A stretch of 64,000 nt of DNA from Apiotrichum sp. Y4204 (Eukaryota; Basidiomycota; Tremellomycetes; Trichosporonales; Trichosporonaceae), in assembly GCA_025531455.1 (NCBI GenBank), contig JAMYHL010000023.1:62001-126000 (forward strand), written 5' to 3'. A model generated the notes under the pieces. The model did no database searches. It was given only the letters and a program-made list of their open reading frames with translations, and had not been told where the DNA came from. Below, one piece after another: positions 23,511-34,262 of the stretch. The stretch's first letter is position 1, and every line of letters begins with the position of its first letter. Position numbers and translations under genes: made by a program.

Positions 23511-24727
23511 CTACGGCACGATACTGAGGCCCCACCGCCAGCACCACTCGGCACAGCGCCGCACCATCTCCTGGCTGACGCGGTGGCCCGAGTCGGGATC
23601 AACAAAGATGTCCACGTATCCGGGATAGCTCTCCTTCTGGAGCTGTTCAATGATCGGCCGGCATCGCTCGAGGGGCATAAGAAAGTCGAGGCCGCCATGT
23701 ACGCTCAGGATCTTTTTGTTCGTGTACACTCCCGGCGCCGGGCGCGCCTCCATGTACTCGCGCACTCCGGGGGGGAAGATGAGATCCTTGACCTGCAGCT
23801 GCTCGGCGCGCTCGACGAGGTTGATGGCGAGCACCTCGGACGGCACGGAGATGAGCGGGATGCCGATCTTGATACGCGGGTCTTCTCGCAATAGCCGCCA
23901 TACGCTGTGGCCTGCACATAAATAAGCGCGGGTGGGATCCGTCACTAACCTCCCATGGAGACGCCGACGGCCATGAACTCCGCGATGGTCCGCTCCCCCC
24001 GCGGAAACAGGTAGGCGGGGAGAAAATCGATAATGAAGCCGTGGTCCTGGGCCCCGGCGTCTGTCCGGTTAGCAAGGATACCGGTAGGCTTCCGGTGGAT
24101 GCCGCGAGACTTATAAGATGATTGTAGACCTTGGCCGCACGATCCTCGTCTCTTGATCAAGCGCCACTTACAAACGGTAGCAGCCATGTCAACCCTGCAC
24201 GTCAGCATGTATTTACGATCAATTCACCCACAGGTGCAAGGGGTTCTTGTCGTAGGAAAGATTCGTGTTGCGGTACTTTGTCCGCTGGCCATGGTTCCGC
24301 GCGTCCTGCATTGTCAGTGGTTACCTCCAAGACGGCCACTCACAAGAGTTACGACCAATACATCGCGGACCTTCTTCCGCCCGCTCGTCGCCTCCAGCTT
24401 CCGGATCTCGCCAAGTAAGCCAGACGCCATGGCTTCCATGTTGTTCGCAGAGTTACACCGTCCATGAGAGAGGATCTGCCGTCAGCCCAGGAAATCTACG
24501 CATATGGAGCTACGCACAATTACGCCAATGGGCAGCGTGCTCCCCGCTATCTCCTCCAGGCCGTACACGTGCACATCGAGGTCAACGAGGTTCAGGCTCC
24601 GCTTGCTCGCGACCGGGTTGTCGATGATGAGCGAGGGAAAGTCGAAGACGTGCTCTGGGCCCAGGTAGTGCCGCTTCGGCTTGCCGTCGTCTCCGATCTC
24701 GAAGGGGTTCTTGGGCGGTGCTGGCAT
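23511..24727 (-). CDS. Alpha/beta hydrolase (esterase-like)
   Basis: Six exons (24727-24518, 24475-24344, 24305-24232, 24194-24172, 24060-23950, 23911-23511) give 316 residues; exon 4 is only 23 bp, so local borders are less certain. The oxyanion HG is at 74-75 (ILSHGRCNS), and VVTLDARNHGQR is a strand-turn typical of the fold. The nucleophile elbow G-V-S181-M-G-G is followed by HSVWRLLREDPRIKIGIPLI. The probable acid is D259 (HGGLDF) and the base H293 (PDSGHRV), completing a Ser-Asp-His triad. No signal peptide is seen, so a cytosolic esterase is likely. Placed between a BVMO and an MFS transporter, it may hydrolyse the ester or lactone made by the BVMO; that link is inference. Confidence 0.82.
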
Positions 24728-25647
24728 GCTGTGGTGTGAGAGTTAGTTGGATGTTGAAGGGGGCTGCTGGTCAATATATCGTCTGGAGACTCGATCGCGA
24801 GGTGGAGATTGTGGGGTCGTTGACCAACGGTCATCGACCACACCGGCTTTCGGCGACGGTGATGGTGGGTTAGATACCGCGGATGTCCAGGTCGGCTTAC
24901 ATCCTGACAGACAGTGGCGTGCGCGATGCATGGTTCTTGGCGTCCTTTCCAACTGGGCATGCATCGTGTGTGCTACGTGGTTACTGCATGGCTTGTGCTG
25001 TTTGCCTCTTCATCTGATAAATCTTTCGATGTCTTCGGCCGCGCATGTCATGTCCGCCGGTTCCATCTGCTCCACGCTGGCCGCGCTCCACATTCAGTCA
25101 CCATGGCCGAGGATTAGCCAGATTGACCGTTATGGATAAACTTTGGTGACCGATTGGACAACATTACTCACCAGGCAAATAAATGTTGAAGTTTAACCGG
25201 TGAGCAAATGGGAAGACATCATTAGCCCTTAGAAATGTCGAATTACTAATGTATTTCCACCCAAAAGCTCCATAGTAATTGTCCAGGGTCGCCTCTACCG
25301 CCTCACTAAACATTTTAGGCAAAACTACAAATCATGACCAAGATGGAACCAACTATGACATCGCTTGCTTTAGAGCCCTGCAAATGTTCCTGCCAAGTGG
25401 TGGTGTTTTTTGGGGCAGGGAGATGTGTGGCCTGCGTGGTACCTCCAGTACGAGCGGCGTGCACCCACCCCATCACCCCTTGTTCCACACTTTAACCGGG
25501 TTTTTCCTTACCGACGCGTCCGAGTCCGAAGCGTCGGAGACATGTGCTTCGTACATGTATATATTCTGCAGCCCGACATCAGTCGGGAACGGATCGCACT
25601 TTTCTCCATTGCTAGCTACACGCTACCTCGATGATCTGGTCACCATA
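24728..25647. other. Divergent intergenic region between hydrolase and MFS genes (0.9 kb)
   Basis: The two start codons (24727 minus, 25648 plus) face away from each other, so this is a shared promoter region. I see no coding signal and no clear TATA box. Confidence 0.45.
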
Positions 25648-27568
25648 ATGGACGTTCTCCGCGAGTCTGTGAGTGACAACAATGACAGGGCCGCAGTCGT
25701 GTGGCGGGTGACATGCGCTCCACCGATTTCGTGTGCCCCTTGGTTGTTTTTATCAACAGCGAGAGAAACTAACGACTCCAGCCCTTCGGATCCCTTGTCC
25801 GTCTGTTGACGAAGAACAAGGTCTTCCTGCACCCCGAAGAGAAGCCCGATTTTGTGCTGCCCGCGGAATACCAGCTCGACAAGGACAACCGCGCGTCGGT
25901 TTGTGGCAGCCCGACAGAACCCAAGCACCACCGCAAGCTCCTGGGCACCGAGCGCGGACTCCAGGATGAGGACCCGCACCAGCTCGAGGCCATTGCCTCG
26001 CGACTTCCCGCGGGAACATTGATGGTGGACTGGTACGGGCCCGACGACCCGGCCAACCCGCAGAACTGGAGCCTGCCAAAGAAGATCTGGGTCACATTTG
26101 TGATTCTCTTCTACACGATGGCGATATATGCCGGTTCCGCGATTGTCGCGTACGCGTTCCACGACATGAGCGAGTACTTTGGCGTATCCGAGATCGTGGC
26201 CACATTGACCCTTACGCTCTTCGTTGCCGGATACGCTGTTGGCCCGTTGTTCCTCGCGCCGCTATCTGAGATTGCCGCGATCGGCCGCAATCCCCCGTAC
26301 GCAATCAGCTTTATCATCTTCTGCGTCCTCCAGATCCCCTCGGCGCTCGCCACCAATTTTGCCGGGCTCGCGGTGCTCCGCTTCCTTTCCGGTTTCATGG
26401 GCTCGCCGCCGCTCGCTACTGGCGGTGCGACCCTCACGGACATCTACTCGCCCCGCAAGTCGGGCTACGCGATGGGCATGTACGGTGTTGCGATCGGCAT
26501 CGCCCCGGCCATCGCGCCTTTCCTGAGTGGTTTTGCAGTTATGAACCTCGGGTGGCGCTGGGCATTTTGGGTTTTGCTCATTATCGCTGGCACGGGACTC
26601 GTTTTCCTGCTCTTTGGCCTTCCAGAGGTAAGTTACAACGTTGCCGTTGAGCGTGCATGCTGACATTGAAGACCTCTGCAGACAACATCCTATACCGCCG
26701 CGCAAAGCGCCTCCGGAAGCTTACGGGCAACCAGAATATCCACTCTGCTTCCGAGTTCCTTGACGCCGAGAAGACATTCGGCAACGTCATGTCCGAGGCG
26801 CTCATCCGCCCCCTCGTCATGACCGTCTCGGAACCGATCGTCCTCGCCATCGACCTCTACCAGGGCCTCACGTACATGATCCTATACTCGTACTTTGAGT
26901 CGTTCCCCCTCGTCTTCGCCAACAAGGAGGGCGGCGGCTACGGCTGGAACCTCGGCGTCGCTGGTCTGCCGTTCCTCGCTCTCACTGTCGGCGGCATGCT
27001 TTCCTACGCCGTCTACTGCATCTGGTCCTGGTTCTGGTGGGAGCCCAAGTTTGTCGCCAACAAGGGAAAACTCAGCCCCGAGTCGTACCTAACCCTTTCT
27101 CTGTACGGCGGCTTTTGCTATCCTGTGAGTTTTTATTTATTCGTCCTTATCTCGGGCTCGGCTAACAATACTCAGATCTGCCTCTTCTGGTTTGGCTGGA
27201 CCGCGAACCGCACGCACTGGATCAGCCCGACAATGGCGTCGGCCATGTTCGGTCTCGCTGACTGCTGGTCCTTCATGCCCTATCTCTCGTACCTCTCCGC
27301 CGCGTATCCAAAGTACGCCGCGTCCGCCCTGGCCAGCAACGACTTTGTTCGCTCGATGATGGGCGCCGCGATGCCGATTGTGGCACGCCCGCTCTTCAAC
27401 AACCTCGGCATCGCGTGGGGTAACTCGGTCTTTGGGTTCCTCTCTGTCCTCTTCATCCCCCTCCCCTTCCTCCTCCTCTGGTACGGCCCGTGGCTCCGCG
27501 CCCGGTCCCCCCTCGCTACGAGCTTCACCGAGTCGTCCGAGAAGGCCAGTGACGAGGAGCGGCTCTAG
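25648..27568 (+). CDS. MFS transporter, DHA1 drug:H+ antiporter type
   Basis: Four exons (25648-25668, 25782-26627, 26672-27124, 27176-27568) encode 570 residues. The first coding exon is only seven codons (MDVLRES). A cytosolic N-terminal part with DWYGPDDPANPQNWSLPKK, a signature of fungal DHA1 transporters such as Flu1, Tpo and Caf5 relatives, is followed by twelve hydrophobic segments. LFVAGYAVGPLFLAPLSE, FLSGFMGSPPLATGGATLTDIY and RRAKRLRKLTGN (central loop) are typical of the family. Such proteins export drugs, polyamines or small organic compounds from the plasma membrane. Divergent from the hydrolase and near the BVMO, it may move a substrate or product of that pair. Confidence 0.9.
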
Positions 27569-28410
27569 ACGGCGCCAAGACCTCATCACCCCTCAACTCC
27601 CCCGTATTGTAGAATTTAGAACACATATAGTCATATCACATAGAAGCGACGCAATAGACTGCATTGACCGTACCCATTTTGTATACTTGATGTTCATGTA
27701 TTGTTAATGTCGCATGGTACGATCTAGATCCAGATCCAAAGCGGTGCACAACGTGGTGGGACCAACTTCATCATCACCCCAAAAACATTATGTCGTACAT
27801 CGTACCAGGTTGGAGCCACTGGAGGAGTGGGTCGTCGCGTGCCTTTGAGGCCAACTAGTGTCCGGCTCGACCCGCCTCTACAGAGCTCATGGCTGTTTGC
27901 GCAATCCCACTCTTCATGCTCTTCACACATTCGCGCCTAACATCCTCCGTGATCGTATGATCTGCATTGATCTGCGTGATCTGCACACGCCAGTTCCAGC
28001 GTTCTGGCCCCCTTTTTGCGAGTGCTGACATAAGGCTGATCGAATGTTCGGGACAATCAATGACGTCATGATCAGCGAGTTCTGCATCCGGGGTATCGAG
28101 GGTCCTCGTAGTCATCACACTCACATTCACAGTCACAGTCACAGGTGGTGGAACACCTCGTCCATTTCCACTACTGACTGTCTCTCCCGACACGCGGTTG
28201 TACTACTGTTTTATCTCGCTTCACTGCTTAACCTTCCACTATCGTCTCATCTAGTTATCGTCTCATCGCAGTCCACATCGTCTGATACCGCATCGCTCAA
28301 CATCATCATTGCCTTTGGCGGAATCAACATTCATTGACCCGCACAACAGAGCCGCACATATAACGGCGCCCTACAGTAACTCTTCTCATCAGCACCGATC
28401 AACCTCCACC
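27569..28410. other. Intergenic region of 0.84 kb
   Basis: No gene is supported. It contains CA/TCA-rich simple sequence (28110-28140) and a TATAA-like element near 28360, about 50 bp before the next ATG. Confidence 0.45.
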
Positions 28411-29800
28411 ATGCCAAAAGACGTCGTCTTCAACCTCAAGCCCCTCACGCCGAGCGTAAGCAAGTCTCATCCTACAAGAGCTAACGTCCCAGGACCTCCC
28501 TTCGGACTCGTCAGAGTTCACCGCTTTTCTCGATGCGCACTTTGCGGCGGGCCAGAAGCTCGCGGACACGATGGAGTAGGTCGACTGCCGAGGCGACGTG
28601 GATTGATGTGGAGACTTGGATACGGAGGATGCTGACGTCTGCAGCCAGTGGAGCAAGCAGCCACCTCGGCCCAATGGCGTCCAGATCGTCTCGTTGAATG
28701 GCGGAAACGTGAGTTCGGTAATCTGGACGAAATTTGGGACGACGAATGTCGCTTCCGGATATCTCACCGCGAAACAAACAATCAATACCCGGACCTCGAC
28801 TGACATTGCAGGTCCGCAAGTCGCTCGGCATCAACGAGTTTTGGTGTGGCCGTATCTCGACTGTAAGCCGCCCGCGCATTCATTGACTGACCTCAGCACA
28901 CGCCATCAGCCGTCCAGGAGGAGGTCGAGCAGCCCAAGGAGAAGGAGGGCGGGTTTTCCCTCAACCCGGTGGACCTCGTGCGCACGGTCAGCAAGCGCCT
29001 TAGCTTTTCCTCGGGCCGCAAGGAGAAGACAGAAGCGCCTCTCAACGAGCGCAAGCGCACGTTTGAAATGGACGACGAGGCGCGCCAGCAACACATTATG
29101 AACTTGCACCCTACGGGGCTGTACGAGAGCTTCAGGCGTGGGCTGCTGGAATACGTGAGTGACGCTACGGGTGATGATGCTAATAGCGTAGCACAGCGAG
29201 AACGAGCGGGAGTGAGTTACTGATGCAGTTAAGGACCAACAACTAATGCCAGATACATTGAGAACTGCCGCGAAACGTCGTGTCTCCAAGTTCTTATGCC
29301 CCACGTCGCCGAGATTTGGCGACTCACCTATGTCACGCCCCCGCCCACGAGCCCGCGGACTTTTGTGATTCTTCTGCTCAGCAGGGAGCTCAAGTCCACA
29401 CCACACGGGGAGCGCAGCTTTATGAACAGTGCGTAGCGATGGAGACCGATTACTGATCCCAGTTTCCATTCCGTTCGCCCATCCCTCATGCCCTGAGAAG
29501 GAGGGCGACGAAAGGAGCCGCGTGCGCGGCAAGTACGTGTCCGTCGAGCTCGTGACCGAGCGCGACAACGGCGCGTCGGTGGAATGGCGAATGGCGACGA
29601 GCAGCGACGCGGGAGGCAGCATCCCCCGGTTCATTACCAACGCGGCCCTGCCCAAGAATGTGGCAGAGGACGTGCCCAGCTTTCTCACCTGGATGTGGAA
29701 GCGCTTCCCCGTGCGGAACCCTCTTGAGGGCGCGTTCCTTCCGGGACAGAATGGGGAAGCGCCGACAACGACAGAGACACCAGAGGCCATTGCGGCGTAA
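28411..29800 (+). CDS. DUF3074 (START-like) domain protein
   Basis: Eight exons (28411-28455, 28493-28575, 28645-28708, 28812-28862, 28918-29154, 29192-29211, 29253-29428, 29463-29800) give 337 residues with every phase consistent. The N-terminus (MPKDVVFNLKPLTPS) leads to RPNGVQIVSLNGGN and WCGRIST. The key block LHPTGLYESFRRGLLEYHSENEREYIENC, formed across exons 5-7, matches the fungal DUF3074 family pattern (H-x-W-x-x-F-x-x-G-L, then HSxxExxY). The C-terminal half (GKYVSVELVTERDNG..., FITNAALPKNVAEDVPSFLTWM) resembles the START/Bet v1-like helix-grip end. The family is fungal, lipid-binding by fold analogy only, and of unknown function. Exon 6 is 20 bp long. Confidence 0.75.
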
Positions 29801-30253
29801 CGGTTATCAAGTCATCAAGTCATCATACTTTCAAAACATTCATACATGCCAATGTTCTTGTTTCACATGTCGAGCATCTAGAGGAGTTTCATGCACATCA
29901 TCTTCATGATCGGGGGCACCACTGCATCGCTGAGCACAAGTAGATCGCGCTAAAGTTTGGCAATCGAATGCGTCATGTTCATGCCTACTCGTGCCCATTC
30001 CCCACAGGAACCGAACAGTCGTTCGAGCTCTCCAAGTCCTTGAACTCAAAATTGCCCGACGTGCCTCCTTGTTGGAGCACCGAGGCTCCCGTGGCGCATG
30101 TGATTGAAGTCGTACTGACACGATGTGCTATTAACGGCTGCGCCTGCTGCGGGTCTCCACTCACCCACGTTTACGTCATGTGACACAGTGGTATAAAACC
30201 ACACCACAAGCCGAGGATCCTACCCACCAGACTCCACGAACACCCACTCCGCC
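29801..30253. other. Intergenic region with TATA box at 30192-30198
   Basis: TATAAAA at 30192-30198 is 56 bp upstream of the ATG at 30254. Nothing else is recognised in this 450-bp stretch. Confidence 0.45.
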
Positions 30254-30679
30254 ATGTCCTCTCTCGAGACAACAATGTCCGTCGACTCGCACACCACGCA
30301 CTCGACGCGGTCATTTTCGCCATCGCCAAACTCTCCTACCGTTCCGGGCACGGCGACATGGGAAGAAGACGACAGCTTCCCTCCGCCCCCTGACGCAATT
30401 CCGCCGGGGGCATTTGACGAATCCGAGGCGTTGCCGCAATACGAGCGCGTAGACCCCGAACGTATGCGGCGCAAGAGCATCTCGCAGGCTTTGTGGGAAG
30501 AGCACCGGCAGCGGGAGGCGGAGATGGCGCGGCGGCTCGATGCGGACCGGCTCGAGCGCCAGCGCTCGCGCGAGGCGCAGCGGCGCGGAAGCGGCGTGTT
30601 TGATCGTTGGGTCCGGTGGTCGGCCAAGTTTTACATGCCGCTCATGAGCCAGTGGGGCGACCAGCACACGCACCGCTAA
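30254..30679 (+). CDS. Hypothetical protein, 141 residues, intronless
   Basis: A single ORF, starting MSSLETTMSVDSH, with a Ser/Thr/Pro-rich disordered first half and a charged helical second half (RMRRKSISQALWEEHRQREAEMARRLDADRLERQRSREAQRR split over two helices). It ends in an aromatic VFDRWVRWSAKFYMPLM segment that could be amphipathic and membrane-surface binding. SEALPQYERV is a PxY-like motif of the kind seen in arrestin or ubiquitin-ligase adaptors, but it is not a full PPxY. A TATA box at 30192 supports transcription. No family was recognised; the coding call rests on ORF length, composition and promoter. Confidence 0.6.
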   Translation: MSSLETTMSVDSHTTHSTRSFSPSPNSPTVPGTATWEEDDSFPPPPDAIPPGAFDESEALPQYERVDPERMRRKSISQALWEEHRQREAEMARRLDADRLERQRSREAQRRGSGVFDRWVRWSAKFYMPLMSQWGDQHTHR

Positions 30680-31140
30680 GAGAAAGCTCGGAATCAATGA
30701 ATCATCAACGTTTGAAGAATGCTACGCGAGGGGAAGAGCTGTGCTTGGCGCTATGTCTAAAGTTGTACTGTAGCAAAGACGAGGGATGTGATCTAGGTCT
30801 CATGCGTGCTTTTGATTGGCCAGAGTTGTTGCCGACAGTCTTGAAGCTCCATGTAACCGACATGCTGCCAAGCTGCCGACGGTGCCGACCAGACCTGGCA
30901 CAGCACGGCGCTCGGGCTGTGACAAAGGCACCGATACCGCGATCCGCGACACCGGATGCTACTTAGATGCACCGCATTCCTGTGTCGCGACAACTTTATC
31001 GATACGCGTGGACGCTATCTCCAACATCATGCATATGGGTCTCCATGATGGACGCGTCGTGCTTAAAAGGGGGCAGGCGGGCCATGGTCACCCACCTCAT
31101 CACCACTTTCCACTACAGTCACTCTAACACAACCACTACC
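30680..31140. other. Intergenic region of 0.46 kb
   Basis: A CTTAAAAG element near 31060 lies about 80 bp before the next ATG and could act as a TATA box. Nothing coding was recognised. Confidence 0.4.
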
Positions 31141-32527
31141 ATGGGCGCGCCATTCATGAACCAGTACCCGACCGCGACGGACAAGGTCGGCGAGAACCTC
31201 ATGCACCACCACCAGCTCGTGACGAACCTCCGCGAGCTCGACTATGTCCCCGATACACTGAAGATGAACGAGAATGAGCTGAAGAACGCCGAGCTCGAGC
31301 TCGCCGCTGCCACCGCCGCGTTGAGGAAGAACAAAGAAGCACAGTAAGCATACTTGTTTCCGTGATCGATCGCGATCCATGGATCCATGGATTCATGGGT
31401 CCGCCGATCATACGACACGTAATACAGTGGCTGACATATCCTTCAGACAGACCACGTTCAAGGACCTGCAGGCCATCAAGGACTCGAGCACGACGCGCCT
31501 GCTCGTCAAGATCCGGCATCCACGGAAACACGAGGCTGTGATCGCGTCCCAGACAGTCCAGCGCGAATACCAGCACCAGGAGAAATACAAAGAGGGCCAA
31601 GAGTGCTCCCAGCGCGTAGAGGCTGCCCGCGCCGTGATGGACAAGGTGCAGCCCACCGTCAACGACCTTCAGCAGCTGGAAGGCCGGCGTTCCGAGCTCA
31701 AGGGCGAGGTCAAGGCACTGCTTAACAAGGTCTTTGACGGACACACCCCGAATTACCCCGAGGAGGACGCGGCGGAGAACGCGATGGTTGCCGCCCGCCA
31801 ACACGTCGAAGAGGTAAGTCTGCCTGCCTGGTGATAGCGCGGCTCGGCGCTGACTTGCCAGCTCAAAGCTTGCCTCGACTTTGAGAACCGCATTCTGGCA
31901 ATCTACGGACAGCTCATCCCTGAAGCAGAGCGCGCAGCACGACAGTACAGCAAGGCGCAGCAAGCCTCTACCCATACTACTCATCATCATCACGGCTCCT
32001 CTTTCGGCCATCACGGTTCCTCCTTCGGCCACGCGCACAACGGGTTTGGTAACCACACCCATACCACCCACAGCAACGGCCGGCGAAACCACCACAAGCA
32101 CAAAGCCCGGGAAGCCTTTGACGACGCACGGATGATGGAGATGAACTTGTGCAGTCTCAAGCCGTCCATTCCCATGTTTGGCGGGGGCGATCTGCCTGAA
32201 TCGTGAGTTTCGCTTTTGTACATACCTGTCGAATGCTGCGATGCTGACCCGCCCAGTAAATGGTACAACACAACACATAGCCTGTACGAGCGGGAAGATC
32301 ACTGCCGCCGCTACGTCACGCACCTGTGCTTTGGCCAGGCAGAGGCTCAGAAGGTGGTATCGAGCCTGATGGCCCAGGTGAACGCCGCCGTCCAAGAACA
32401 CGACGTGCGGACGAACATGCTGTTGGATATCAGGTGTAGGATTATGCACGAGCGGGAGTGTGCTGCAGGCCTGCGACAGGCTGGCGGGCAGACTGACTGG
32501 AAGATGGCCCCGCCTGTATATGTGTAG
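31141..32527 (+). CDS. Coiled-coil protein with histidine-rich insert, function unknown
   Basis: Four exons (31141-31343, 31447-31813, 31862-32202, 32257-32527) give 393 residues. Residues 1-190 are strongly helical with heptad-like spacing (ELKNAELELAAATAALRK; LQQLEGRRSELKGEVKALLNKV), suggesting coiled coils. Residues 227-271 are low-complexity and rich in His (THTTHHHH, GHHGSSFGHAHNG, NHTHTTHS, NHHKHK), with about 18 histidines. The C-terminal part returns to helix (YEREDHCRRYVTHLCFGQAEAQKVVSSLM) and ends in APPVYV. No signal peptide or membrane segment is seen. I do not recognise the family; it may be a fungal-specific cytosolic scaffold. The His region could bind metal or be a flexible linker. 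Confidence 0.68.
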
Positions 32528-32780
32528 CTCTCCCGATCAGTAGATCAGTAGACTTTAGATATCTTTGTTGTGACCACCAATGTACAGTCTTTGCTTGACT
32601 CGTGTGTCGTGGCCTCCATACAGTTCGAGAAGCACCTTCATTTCCCGTCAGGCCGTCAGATCCTCGTGATATGTCACTGGGGGCATCCACTAGCGACTGG
32701 CGTCGGACCCCTTGACGTCCGCGAGACCCGCTAATGGTATCCATACGTGAGTGCCTCGTCCCCTCCCTCCTCTCATCCGC

Positions 32781-33245
32781 TTACAACGCCTTTTTGTACT
32801 GGATAAAGTCGGTCTTGTCAGCCACCTTGGTGTACAGGAGCTGAGCGCGGTGGTTGAAGTGCTGGGTGTGCCAGTAGACGGCGCCGCATCCGAGCTTCTT
32901 GGCATCGTCGTAGACGTACTCGATGAGCTTGCGGCCGATTCCGCCGTTCCGCACGTCCTCGTCAACATAGAGATCGTGGAGGTACACAATGTCGTCGTTG
33001 CTCCCCGTGTAGATGTGTGGGAGGTACGTGACGAACCCGACGACGCCGCCGTCGCTGTTGTTCGCCGTGTCGCTGTCCACCGCGACGGCGCCGTACAGCG
33101 GGACTTTGGGGTCCAGCATGCGCTGGATAGTAAAGGCCGTCACGTCCTCTGGGATTGTGCGCTTGTAGAAGACATTGTACTTGTCCCACCTGGCGCGGAA
33201 GGCTGCCTCGTCGGCGGCGGTGAATGGGCGCACGGTGATGGTCAT
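32781..33245 (-). CDS. GNAT-family N-acetyltransferase
   Basis: A single exon encodes 154 residues starting MTITVRPFTAADEAAFRARW, the usual beta1-alpha1 beginning of GNAT proteins. The acetyl-CoA binding motif A is IVYLHDLYVDEDVRNGGIGRKL, with R99-N-G-G-I-G104 fitting the Q/R-x-x-G-x-G/A signature. Motif B follows (CGAVYWHTQHFNHRAQLLYTKV) with the Tyr used as general acid in many members. The protein ends DKTDFIQYKKAL, as in fungal and bacterial GNATs related to diamine/thialysine acetyltransferases. Substrate is unknown. It is convergent with the coiled-coil gene (253 bp apart). Confidence 0.9.
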   Translation of the reverse strand: MTITVRPFTAADEAAFRARWDKYNVFYKRTIPEDVTAFTIQRMLDPKVPLYGAVAVDSDTANNSDGGVVGFVTYLPHIYTGSNDDIVYLHDLYVDEDVRNGGIGRKLIEYVYDDAKKLGCGAVYWHTQHFNHRAQLLYTKVADKTDFIQYKKAL

Positions 33246-34262
33246 TGCGAGCGTAGGAGTTGGTCGGGATGGGAGAGAGACGTGCGGGAGATTACACGCT
33301 GAATGGGGCAGATAGGAAGCGAGTTGGAACGATGCACATCTCGCTTCTTGTACTTTTCTGTTGATGGAGAGCAACGCCGCCCACCTCCACACTTGCACAG
33401 CTACGCGCTCGCTCTCGCTCTTGCTGTCGACTCGCAATCTCGCACATGACCGACTTGAGTCCTCCAGATACTCACCCATCCGTCGCGACCGTCGCCAAGC
33501 ATCGTCGCGCCCGCTTTTCCAGGTGGAGGCCAGAGCCGACGCCTCGACTAATAACCGAATTGGCCCCCATTCGTCATTCAGCCTGATTCCGTGTTTACAT
33601 TGCATTCCTCGGCATGCTCAGCAGCTCAACACCGCAATCTTTGCGGTTGCAGCAACTCGATCAGATCGACCGCTGAGCCCGTCGCTGGCAGCGCTTCAAG
33701 TCACCTATCAGTCTGGGCTGATTGCACAATCTCCCCCAGAGTCTGACGGCTGGACTGGCGAGGAGTGCCTTCAAGACGCCACCGGCCACCGAGGGGCCTC
33801 CACCTGGACTGTTCGTGAGTCGGACCAGGCGTGCACGGTCTCCCTTCCGGCGGAACAAGTCTTGCATTTGCAAACATGTCCCGTGAGATAAGTTGGGTAG
33901 CCGCCCCGGATTGACGATTGTGAGTCGTTCCGTGACTTGTCGTCTTTTGGCTGGCTACCTCATGGCCACGTTCATGATTTACCGAGGAACAATGAGAGTT
34001 GTGATTGAGATCGTTCCATTGAGCCGCATGACGTCCAACTTGTGGTGACAAAGCCGCCATCTTGATGCTTACAGAGCATGATGGTTTCACTGCATCTGTC
34101 CAGGCTTCTTACTTCCAATCTTCTTAATTGCACTACTTATACTTGAACAACCCGATTCGTCCTTCCACACAGCTAATATAACAGCCGTACCCAAACCCAA
34201 ACTAAAGCCCAACCCCAAATGTCCCCTTGTGACCCACACAACCACACAACATTCCCTATCGT
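33246..34262. other. Intergenic region of 1.0 kb
   Basis: It holds the 5' side of the GNAT gene and the 3' side of the ACS-family permease. A 176-codon plus ORF (33361-33891) has no domain and is not supported. Confidence 0.4.
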
